A stretch of 6,547 bases of DNA, taken from assembly GCA_013334735.1 (NCBI GenBank), contig JAAXXA010000179.1, positions 1 to 6,547 of the forward strand. The letters are read 5' to 3'. The notes beneath the pieces were generated by a model. The model saw only the letters and a program-made list of their open reading frames with translations, searched no databases and was not told the DNA's origin. Below are positions 1 to 5,064 of this stretch, one piece after another; the stretch's first letter is position 1; every line of letters starts with the position of its first letter. The DNA is from Bacteroidota bacterium. Lineage in GTDB: Bacteria; Bacteroidota; Bacteroidia; Bacteroidales; CG2-30-32-10. Made by a program: the position numbers and the translations under genes.

Positions 1-258
1 ACCTCCTTTAAAGAGAGGGCTATTAATATCACCGGATCTCGCTCCGCCTGTACCTTTTTGTTTTTTTAATTTTTTTGTACTTCCTGATACCTCACATCTT
101 TCTTTAGATTTATGAGTACCTTGCCTTTTATTTGCAAGATGTTGTTTTACATCTAAGTAAATAGCATGATCATTAGGTTCGATAGCAAATATTGAATCTT
201 CGAGTTTTGCTTTTTTTGCGGTTTTTGCACCACTAATATTATATACTTCTATTTCCAT
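1..258 (-). CDS. rplD: 50S ribosomal protein L4, N-terminal part (runs off the window)
   Basis: L4 binds 23S rRNA early in 50S assembly and lines the peptide exit tunnel; in Escherichia coli it also represses the S10 operon. The 86 codons visible from ATG at 258 read through to the window edge without a stop, against a usual length of about 205-210 residues. The L4 signature is clear: LANKRQGTHKSK (about residues 41-52), EVSGSTKK, then the basic KQKGTGGARSGDINSPLFKGG (about 66-86), which begins the extended loop that reaches the exit tunnel. The start lies 10 bp after the rplC stop, so the two genes are almost certainly co-transcribed. There is no Shine-Dalgarno sequence, but A is at -3. The C-terminal globular part is outside the window. 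Identification is secure; only completeness is unknown. Confidence 0.96.
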   Translation of the reverse strand, partial: MEIEVYNISGAKTAKKAKLEDSIFAIEPNDHAIYLDVKQHLANKRQGTHKSKERCEVSGSTKKLKKQKGTGGARSGDINSPLFKGG

Positions 259-268
259 CTTACAATAA

Positions 269-898
269 TTAAATATATCTTTCAATCAATAAATAAGAAC
301 CTTTTGGACCGGGAACTGATCCTTTAACAATAATTATATTTTTTTCCACCATAATTTTCAGAATTTGCAGGTTGATCATTTTAACTCTGTTTCCGCCCAT
401 GCGACCTGCCATTCTGGTTCCTTTAAAAACTCTTGAAGGCCATGAAGAAGCTCCAACTGATCCGGGAGCTCTAAGACGATCGTGCTGTCCGTGTGTTTTA
501 TCTCCAACACCCCTAAAATTATATCGAGTAACAACGCCTTGAAATCCTTTTCCTTTTGAAGTACCAACAACATCAATATATTCACCTTCAATAAAAATAT
601 CAGCTTTAAGTATTTCTCCAAAAGTTTTTCTATGCCCTTCTTCAAATCTGGTAAATTCAACCAACTTTTTTTTAGGAGTAGTACCTGCTTTTTTAAAATG
701 CGCCTTCAGCGAATTTGTTGTACTTTTTTCTCTTTTTTCGTCAAATCCAAGCTGAATAGCTTCGTAACCGTCTTTTTCAATGGTTCTTACCTGTGTAACT
801 ACACAAGGACCAGCTTCAATAACCGTGCATGGTACACATTTACCAGAGGCTTCAAAAATACTGGTCATTCCGATTTTTTTCCCTATTAATCCTGACAT
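269..898 (-). CDS. rplC: 50S ribosomal protein L3
   Basis: L3 is one of the first proteins to bind 23S rRNA, near its 3' end, and its long loop reaches towards the peptidyl transferase centre. The 209-residue product is close to the usual length. It opens with MSGLIGKKIGMTSIF, the normal Bacteroidetes L3 start. It contains GTSKGKGFQGVVTRYNFRG (about 112-130), the THGQHDRLRAPGSVGA loop (about 135-150), the FKGTRMAGRMGG segment (about 158-169) and the C-terminal VKGSVPGPKGSY (about 191-202). The start is ATG preceded by AAA, with no Shine-Dalgarno sequence. The upstream gap to rpsJ is 189 bp, far wider than the 10-bp gap to rplD, and holds a possible structured RNA (971-1078). No feature of the protein is abnormal. 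Confidence 0.98.
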   Translation of the reverse strand: MSGLIGKKIGMTSIFEASGKCVPCTVIEAGPCVVTQVRTIEKDGYEAIQLGFDEKREKSTTNSLKAHFKKAGTTPKKKLVEFTRFEEGHRKTFGEILKADIFIEGEYIDVVGTSKGKGFQGVVTRYNFRGVGDKTHGQHDRLRAPGSVGASSWPSRVFKGTRMAGRMGGNRVKMINLQILKIMVEKNIIIVKGSVPGPKGSYLLIERYI

Positions 899-970
899 TT
901 TATTTAATGTTTATTTATATGCAAAAAAATATTCTTAAAAATAATAATATTTATTATTTAACCTTAAATC

Positions 971-1078
971 CCGCAAATCAATATTCAATAAAAATATTTG
1001 CACGTTTTTGCGAGGTTACGAAACAAACTACAAATGTGAGGTTGTTTCATCGCGTTCGCAACAACGCTATATTTGCGG
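971..1078 (-). promoter_or_regulatory. Candidate structured RNA element ahead of rplC (four helices)
   Basis: Seen in the sequence: an 8-bp perfect inverted repeat (CCGCAAAT / ATTTGCGG, 1071-1078 with 971-978) encloses three further helices in the minus-strand transcript. P2 is GCGUU/AACGC (1063-1067 with 1052-1056, six-base loop). P3 is a nine-pair helix (1042-1050 with 1018-1026) topped by two short two-pair helices and an AUUU loop; it includes one G-U pair that would be an A-C mismatch on the plus strand. P4 is CAA/UAUU with one bulged A, paired to AAUAUUG (993-1000 with 979-985), and abuts P1. No T-run follows, so it is not an intrinsic terminator. Established: ribosomal-protein operons often carry such leaders, for example the E. 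coli S10 leader regulated by L4. Inference: a cis-regulatory RNA for rplC-rplD. Chance pairing in AT-rich DNA cannot be excluded without covariation. Confidence 0.4.
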
Positions 1079-1087
1079 AACAAAAAA

Positions 1088-1393
1088 TTAAACTTTAATT
1101 TCGACTTCTACTCCACTTGGAAGTTCAAGCTTCATTAACGCATCAACAGTTTTAGATGTAGAGCTATAAATGTCGAGCAATCTTCTGTATGAACAAAGTT
1201 GAAATTGTTCTCTTGACTTTTTGTTAACAAAAGTTGACCTTAAAACTGTAAAAATCCTTTTGTTTGTTGGTAATGGAATAGGTCCACTTACAACAGCACC
1301 TGTAGATTTTACAGTTCTTACAATCTTTTCTGCTGATTTATCAACAAGGTTGTAATCGTACGATTTTAATTTAATTCTGATTTTTTGGCTCAC
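1088..1393 (-). CDS. rpsJ: 30S ribosomal protein S10
   Basis: S10 sits in the 30S head; in other bacteria it also acts as NusE in antitermination complexes. The start is placed at GTG 1391-1393, giving 101 residues beginning MSQKIRIKLKSYDYNLVDKSAEKIV, the usual Bacteroidetes length and N-terminus. An in-frame GTG at 1421-1423 would add ten residues (NVKYKNDNK after the initiator) that the family lacks, and would overlap the fusA stop by one base. The 1393 GTG also has A at -3, as all its neighbours do, whereas the upstream one has T. Visible signatures are TGAVVSGPIPLPTNKRIFTV (about 31-50, the S10 signature), the extended rRNA/S3-facing loop RSTFVNKKSREQF (about 52-64) and the C-terminal KLELPSGVEVEIKV. 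It follows fusA by 29 bp. No ATG start is available in frame. Confidence 0.96.
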   Translation of the reverse strand: MSQKIRIKLKSYDYNLVDKSAEKIVRTVKSTGAVVSGPIPLPTNKRIFTVLRSTFVNKKSREQFQLCSYRRLLDIYSSTSKTVDALMKLELPSGVEVEIKV

Positions 1394-1422
1394 TTTATTA
1401 TCGTTTTTATATTTAACATTCA

Positions 1423-3528
1423 CTAATCATTAATTACCATTCCTCTTAATCTTAAAAGCACTTCATCCATAACAATTTTAGGTGTTTCAGCATAATGCGA
1501 AAATTCCAAAGATGATGTTGCTCTTCCTGAAGTAATAGTACGTAATTCGGTAACATAACCAAACATTTCAGCTAATGGTACAGTTGTTTTCAGAATACGA
1601 AGACCTGCTTTTACGGTTACATTTTCAGTATTTCCTCTTCGACGGTTCAGATCACCAAGCACATCACCCAAATATTCTTCAGGAGTAGCTATTTCCAGTT
1701 TCATAATAGGTTCCAGTAAAATTGATTTTGATTTTTGACAAGATTCTCTGAAAGCAATACGTGCGGCAAGTTCAAACGATAAAGAATCTGAATCAACCGG
1801 ATGATAAGAACCATCAATCAGCCTTATTTTAATGCTTTCAACAGGAAATCCAGCAAGAACGCCATTAGACATTGCAGATTTAAAGCCTTTTTCAACAGCT
1901 GCAATATATTCTTTAGGAATACTACCTCCTTTAATTTCATTTATAAATTGTAAACCTTTTTTATCAGGATCAGCAGGAGAAATAATAAATTCAATATCCG
2001 CAAACTTACCTTTACCTCCTGTTTGTTTTTTATAAATTTCTCTATGTTTTACTTCATTTACAATAGCTTCTTTAGAAGCAACGCTTGGCTTACCTTCATT
2101 ACATTCAACATTAAATTCTCTCTTTAACCTATCCATAAGTATTTCCAAATGTAATTCACCCATGCCACTTATGACTGTCTGCCCTGTTTCATTATCAACA
2201 ACAACACGGAAAGTAGGATCTTCTTCTGCAAGTTTATTCAATGCCAATGAAAGTTTATCAATATCTGCCTGTGTTTTAGGTTCAACTGCAATACCTATAA
2301 CAGGTTCGGGAAATGTCATTAGTTCTAATACAATAGGATGTTTTTCGTCGCATAGGGTATCACCTGTACGGATTTGTTTAAATCCAACCGCAACACCAAT
2401 ATCACCTGCTTCAATTTCTTCAAGCGGGATTTGCTTATTACCATGCATTTGCACTATACGGGCAATTCTTTCTCTTTTTTCGGTACCTGTATTTAATGCA
2501 ACTGAACCTGCTTTAAATTTTCCGGAGTAAACACGGAAAAAAGCAATTCTTCCAACATAAGGATCAGTAGCTATTTTGAATGCTAACGCGCTGAAAGGTT
2601 CGTTAACATCAGCATTTCTAAATTCTTCTTTTTCAGTATAAGGATTAATCCCTTTAACAGGAGGAATATCTAACGGACTTGGTAAATATAATAAAATACT
2701 ATCAAGTAAACACTGAACACCTTTATTTTTAAAAGAAGAACCACAAATAACAGGAGTAATTCTTAATTCTAAAGTTGCCTTTCTGATTACCGAAATTATA
2801 TCCTCTTCTGATAAAGAATCAGAGTCATTTAAAAATTTTTCAAGTAAATCATCTCTTTCTTCAACAGCGCCTTCAATAAGTTTAAGACGATATTCATACA
2901 CGATATCTTTAATATCTTCAGGAATAGGAATTTCATAATAATTCGCTCCTTGTGAATCATCATCCCACTCATAAGCTTTGTTTTTAATAAGATCAACTAC
3001 CCCGCGAAACGATTCTTCGCTTCCAATAGGTATTTGAAGAGGAATTGCTTTTGCGCCTAATCTTTCTTTAATCTGTTTGATAACTCCAAAAAAATCAGCG
3101 CCCGGTCTATCCATCTTATTTATGTAGCTAATACGTGGCACTCCATATTTTTCTGCCTGATGCCATACTGTTTCAGACTGAGGCTGAACTCCACCAACAG
3201 CACAAAACAAAGCTACAGCACCATCGAGAACTCTTAGTGAACGTTCAACTTCAACAGTAAAATCGACATGCCCGGGTGTATCAATAATATTTATTTTGTG
3301 TTGTTCGTTTTTGTGATCCCAATAGCAAGTAGTAGCAGCTGCAGTAATTGTAATACCTCTTTCCTGCTCTTGCACCATCCAGTCCATAGTAGTAGAACCT
3401 TTGTCAACTTCACCAATATTACGGTTTACACCGGTATAATACAAAATACGCTCAGTTGTTGTGGTTTTACCCGCATCAATATGAGCCATAATGCCTATGT
3501 TCCTTGTATATTTAAGATCTCTGGTCAT
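1423..3528 (-). CDS. fusA: Translation elongation factor G (EF-G)
   Basis: EF-G is the cytoplasmic GTPase that moves tRNAs and mRNA through the ribosome and, with ribosome recycling factor, helps split it. The 701 residues match the family's length of about 700. All GTPase motifs are intact: G1 AHIDAGKT (15-22), switch I RGITI (57-61), G3 DTPGH (83-87), G4 NKMD (137-140) and G5 around CGSSFKN (262-268). Domain II follows at about 296-405 and domain III to about 485. Domain IV (about 486-607) carries tip loops TGGKGKFAD (503-511) and DGSYHPVDS (572-580), with the tip histidine at 576. Domain V has EEYLGDVLGDLNRRRG (617-632) and EMFGYVTELRTITSGRA (654-670). With intact G motifs and its place after rpsG, this is the housekeeping EF-G rather than a GTPase-deficient Bacteroides-type paralogue. 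ATG start, A at -3, no Shine-Dalgarno sequence. No tuf gene follows. Confidence 0.99.
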   Translation of the reverse strand: MTRDLKYTRNIGIMAHIDAGKTTTTERILYYTGVNRNIGEVDKGSTTMDWMVQEQERGITITAAATTCYWDHKNEQHKINIIDTPGHVDFTVEVERSLRVLDGAVALFCAVGGVQPQSETVWHQAEKYGVPRISYINKMDRPGADFFGVIKQIKERLGAKAIPLQIPIGSEESFRGVVDLIKNKAYEWDDDSQGANYYEIPIPEDIKDIVYEYRLKLIEGAVEERDDLLEKFLNDSDSLSEEDIISVIRKATLELRITPVICGSSFKNKGVQCLLDSILLYLPSPLDIPPVKGINPYTEKEEFRNADVNEPFSALAFKIATDPYVGRIAFFRVYSGKFKAGSVALNTGTEKRERIARIVQMHGNKQIPLEEIEAGDIGVAVGFKQIRTGDTLCDEKHPIVLELMTFPEPVIGIAVEPKTQADIDKLSLALNKLAEEDPTFRVVVDNETGQTVISGMGELHLEILMDRLKREFNVECNEGKPSVASKEAIVNEVKHREIYKKQTGGKGKFADIEFIISPADPDKKGLQFINEIKGGSIPKEYIAAVEKGFKSAMSNGVLAGFPVESIKIRLIDGSYHPVDSDSLSFELAARIAFRESCQKSKSILLEPIMKLEIATPEEYLGDVLGDLNRRRGNTENVTVKAGLRILKTTVPLAEMFGYVTELRTITSGRATSSLEFSHYAETPKIVMDEVLLRLRGMVIND

Positions 3529-3551
3529 TATTGTTTGTATCCGGTTATTGG

Positions 3552-3607
3552 TAATGGTTAATGGTTAATGGCTAATTGTTAATTGTTAATTGTTAATTGT
3601 TAATGGT
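3552..3607. repeat. Tandem 7-bp repeat array A (8 units), rpsG-fusA gap
   Basis: Eight consecutive 7-bp units fill this stretch without loss of register. On the plus strand they read TAATGGT twice, TAATGGC once, TAATTGT four times, then TAATGGT once. A decayed ninth unit (TTATTGG) may sit just before at 3545-3551. The array takes up more than a third of the 149-bp gap between the rpsG stop and the fusA start, so it is transcribed inside the operon's mRNA. It is not coding: neither flanking gene extends into it and a 7-bp period would rotate the reading frame. Heptameric tandem repeats are known from other bacteria (for example cyanobacterial STRR sequences); a function here is unknown. Confidence 0.9.
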
Positions 3608-3626
3608 CATTCGTTACTTTATTCAT

Positions 3627-3646
3627 TGCCAGAAATAAAACCGGCA
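3627..3646 (-). other. Intercistronic hairpin between rpsG and fusA
   Basis: In the minus-strand transcript TGCCGG (3646-3641) pairs with CTGGCA (3632-3627) across an eight-base loop (TTTTATTT), giving a six-pair stem with one G-U pair. The G-U pair exists only in the minus-strand RNA; on the plus strand it would be A-C. It begins about 30 bp after the rpsG stop. No U-run follows, so it does not look like a terminator. A role as an mRNA-processing or stability element is only a guess. Confidence 0.4.
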
Positions 3647-3677
3647 TTTAAAATTATATTTATTAATAAAGATACTT

Positions 3678-4145
3678 TTAAAATCTAAAATGAGAGAAAG
3701 CTTTGTTTGCTTCTGCCATACGATGGGTATCTTCTTTCTTTTTAAAAGCGCCACCTTCTTCTTTAAATGCAGACATAATTTCTCCCGCGAGTTTTTGGCT
3801 CATAGATTTTTCATTACGCTTACGGGAATAAGTTATTAGTGCTTTTATTCCATAAGCTATTTTTCTTTCAGGCCTGATTTCGGAAGGTATCTGAAAAGTA
3901 GCTCCCCCTATTCTGCGGCTTCTAACTTCTACCTGAGGGGTAACATTAATTAATGCTTTTTTCCAAACTTCCAAACCTGGCTCATTTACTTTTTGTGTTA
4001 CAATCTCTATTGCATCATAAAATATTTTATAAGCAACAATTTTTTTACCTTGTAACATTAAATTATTTACAAACCTAGTAACCAAAACATCATTAAATTT
4101 TGGGTCAGGGAGATAAATTTTCTTTTTTGGTTTAGCTTTCCTCAT
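3678..4145 (-). CDS. rpsG: 30S ribosomal protein S7
   Basis: S7 is a primary binder that nucleates assembly of the 30S head by contacting the 3' major domain of 16S rRNA; it lies close to the E-site tRNA. The 155 residues match the family's usual 155-158. Signatures are the basic N-terminus MRKAKPKKKIYLPDP, FVNNLMLQGKK (about 25-35), the rRNA-binding beta-hairpin VEVRSRRIGGATFQIPSEIRP (about 72-92) and the C-terminal GGAFKKKEDTHRMAEANKAFSHFRF (about 131-155). It follows rpsL by 36 bp and precedes fusA by 149 bp, the normal str order. ATG start preceded by AAA, no Shine-Dalgarno sequence. In E. coli S7 represses its operon at the rpsL-rpsG junction; here that junction is short and AT-rich, with no obvious structure. 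Confidence 0.98.
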   Translation of the reverse strand: MRKAKPKKKIYLPDPKFNDVLVTRFVNNLMLQGKKIVAYKIFYDAIEIVTQKVNEPGLEVWKKALINVTPQVEVRSRRIGGATFQIPSEIRPERKIAYGIKALITYSRKRNEKSMSQKLAGEIMSAFKEEGGAFKKKEDTHRMAEANKAFSHFRF

Positions 4146-4181
4146 TTTCTATAGAATGATTAATCGTAATTTACTAAAATA

Positions 4182-4571
4182 TTACTTTTTTGTATTTTTT
4201 TGTTTTGGACGTTTAGTTCCATATTTAGATCTGCGTTGATTACGACCTTCAACACCTGAAGTATCAAGTGCGCCGCGAATAACGTGATATCTAACACCCG
4301 GAAGATCTTTAACCCTACCGCCCCTTATCATTACGATAGAGTGCTCCTGAAGATTGTGTCCTTCGCCCGGAATGTAAGCATTAACCTCTTTACTGTTTGT
4401 AAGCCTCACTCTGGCAACCTTTCTCATTGCTGAATTAGGTTTCTTGGGAGTTGTGGTATAAACTCTTACACATACACCTCTTCTTTGAGGGCATGAATCA
4501 AGCGCTGGAGATTTGCTTTTTTCAACGATTTTACTACGTCCTTTACGTACTAACTGCTGTATTGTCGGCAT
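4182..4571 (-). CDS. rpsL: 30S ribosomal protein S12
   Basis: S12 sits at the 30S decoding centre and affects tRNA selection and fidelity. It is first in the operon, starting about 50 bases after the predicted transcription start. The 129 residues carry the family core: MPTIQQLVRKGR at the N-terminus, CPQRRGVCVRVYTTTPKKPNSAMRK (27-51), YIPGEGHNLQEHS (66-78) and GGRVKDLPGVRYHVIRG (84-100). Positions where substitutions commonly give streptomycin resistance or dependence (K43, K88 and P91, counting the initiator Met) have the wild-type residue. D89 is the residue methylthiolated by RimO in bacteria that have that enzyme. The C-terminal tail is lysine-rich (KRPKQKNTKK). ATG with A at -3 and no Shine-Dalgarno sequence. 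Confidence 0.99.
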   Translation of the reverse strand: MPTIQQLVRKGRSKIVEKSKSPALDSCPQRRGVCVRVYTTTPKKPNSAMRKVARVRLTNSKEVNAYIPGEGHNLQEHSIVMIRGGRVKDLPGVRYHVIRGALDTSGVEGRNQRRSKYGTKRPKQKNTKK

Positions 4572-4624
4572 AATTATAATTTTAATTGAATGCTGAATTA
4601 ATTAAAAAAGCCCGAAATTTGGGG
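4572..4624 (-). other. 5' leader of the str-S10 operon mRNA
   Basis: This is the inferred untranslated leader between the predicted transcription start and the rpsL ATG. It begins CCCC AAATTTC GGGC and then TTTTTT (4609-4604), a three-pair stem followed by a U-run that looks like a very small terminator. It continues as A/T-only sequence to the ATG with no Shine-Dalgarno motif. The stem is too short to call an attenuator. The exact 5' end is a guess from promoter geometry. Confidence 0.5.
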
Positions 4625-4628
4625 TGTG

Positions 4629-4659
4629 CAAAGGTACAAGTTAATTTCATAAAACCAAA
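4629..4659 (-). promoter_or_regulatory. Bacteroidetes-type sigma-ABfr promoter for rpsL and downstream genes
   Basis: On the minus strand a -33 TTTG (4656-4659) is followed, after exactly 19 bp, by the -7 box TACCTTTG (4629-4636). This fits the Bacteroides housekeeping consensus of TTTG and TAnnTTTG at every defined position. It predicts a transcription start near 4621-4624. Just upstream of the -33 box, 4667-4685 is almost pure A/T with long T-runs on the minus strand, which could act as an UP-like element suited to a highly expressed ribosomal operon. It is the only full match to the -7 consensus I found in the intergenic regions on this strand. Confidence 0.85.
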
Positions 4660-4864
4660 TGGTTGATTAAAAAAAAATAAAAAAACCTTCATTTTTTTCA
4701 AAATAAATATATAAATTAACAAATATTAACTGTTTTTCAATATGTTATAAAATAAATATTTTTTTCATAAATTAATGTATTCGGAACTGAAGTTATTGAA
4801 AAATAATAAATGATTGTTATATATATAAACAAACATGGGATCGAATGACACTTAATAAAAGTTT
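4660..4864. other. AT-rich non-coding spacer upstream of the operon promoter
   Basis: This is part of the 493-bp gene-free stretch 4572-5064. It is very AT-rich with A- and T-tracts and no plausible open reading frame; the ATG at 4836 on the plus strand opens only six codons. A weak imperfect hairpin (TTGTT 4814-4818 with AACAA 4828-4832 around TATATA) is visible. I see no second full promoter match and no RNA gene. The rest of the stretch is listed separately: promoter and leader, 7-bp array and hairpin. Confidence 0.6.
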
Positions 4865-4948
4865 GGAGATGGGAGATGGGAGATGGGAGTTGGCAGATGG
4901 GAGTTGGGAGTTAACAATAAACAATCGGCAATCGGCAGTCGGCGGTCG
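4865..4948. repeat. Tandem 7-bp repeat array B (12 diverging units)
   Basis: Twelve units of exactly 7 bp follow each other without a register break. On the plus strand they read GGAGATG three times, then GGAGTTG, GCAGATG, GGAGTTG, GGAGTTA, ACAATAA, ACAATCG, GCAATCG, GCAGTCG and GCGGTCG. Neighbouring units differ by zero to a few bases, so the motif drifts from G/A-rich to GC/AT-mixed along the array while the period is kept. It lies between the upstream gene's hairpin and the operon promoter, outside any gene. The G-rich strand is the plus strand, the template strand for leftward transcription. It is not a CRISPR array, since there are no spacers. Confidence 0.92.
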
Positions 4949-4990
4949 GTATAAAACGATCAACATTTTTTGTGTAATAAAGGGAATAGC

Positions 4991-5026
4991 AAATTACTAA
5001 AGTTCGATATATAACTTTAGTAATTT
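4991..5026 (-). terminator. Probable terminator hairpin of the T9SS-protein gene
   Basis: A perfect 14-bp inverted repeat (AAATTACTAAAGTT, 4991-5004, with AACTTTAGTAATTT, 5013-5026) surrounds an eight-base loop. It starts about 38 bp after the stop codon of the upstream gene. The transcribed stem ends in AATTT but is followed by GCTATTCCC rather than a clean U-run, so it is an imperfect intrinsic terminator. The AT-only lower stem gives U-rich sequence in either direction. Its position at the end of a gene is the main support. Confidence 0.55.
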
Positions 5027-5064
5027 CAAATGATTCTATTTAGAAAGAAAGTATATGAGTGATA

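Noticed and set aside
971..1078. tRNA, intrinsic terminator or MITE in the rpsJ-rplC gap
   Set aside because: The closing stem is 8 bp with no T-loop or D-loop motif, no U-run follows, and no target-site duplication flanks the inverted repeat.
899..1087. Second promoter ahead of rplC
   Set aside because: Partial matches such as TAGTTTG and TTGATTTG lack either the TAnn spacing or a TTTG 19 bp upstream.
829..1098. Plus-strand open frame running from rplC into the rpsJ-rplC gap
   Set aside because: It is antisense to rplC at one end and covers the structured AT-rich gap at the other; its composition is not protein-like.
2162..2530. Long plus-strand open frame (122 codons) inside fusA; similar ones at 1832-2035 and 3268-3561
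   Set aside because: They are antisense to conserved EF-G codons, have low-complexity serine/isoleucine-rich products and resemble no protein family I know.
1423..3528. GTPase-deficient EF-G paralogue
   Set aside because: All G motifs (AHIDAGKT, RGITI, DTPGH, NKMD and the G5 region) are intact and the gene sits in the str operon.
3529..3677. Internal promoter ahead of fusA
   Set aside because: TATCTTTA near the rpsG stop misses the final G and has no TTTG at the right distance; no better match is present.
4182..4571. Streptomycin-resistance allele of rpsL
   Set aside because: K43, K88 and P91 are the wild-type residues.
4865..4948. CRISPR array
   Set aside because: The units are contiguous 7-mers with no spacers and no cas genes nearby.
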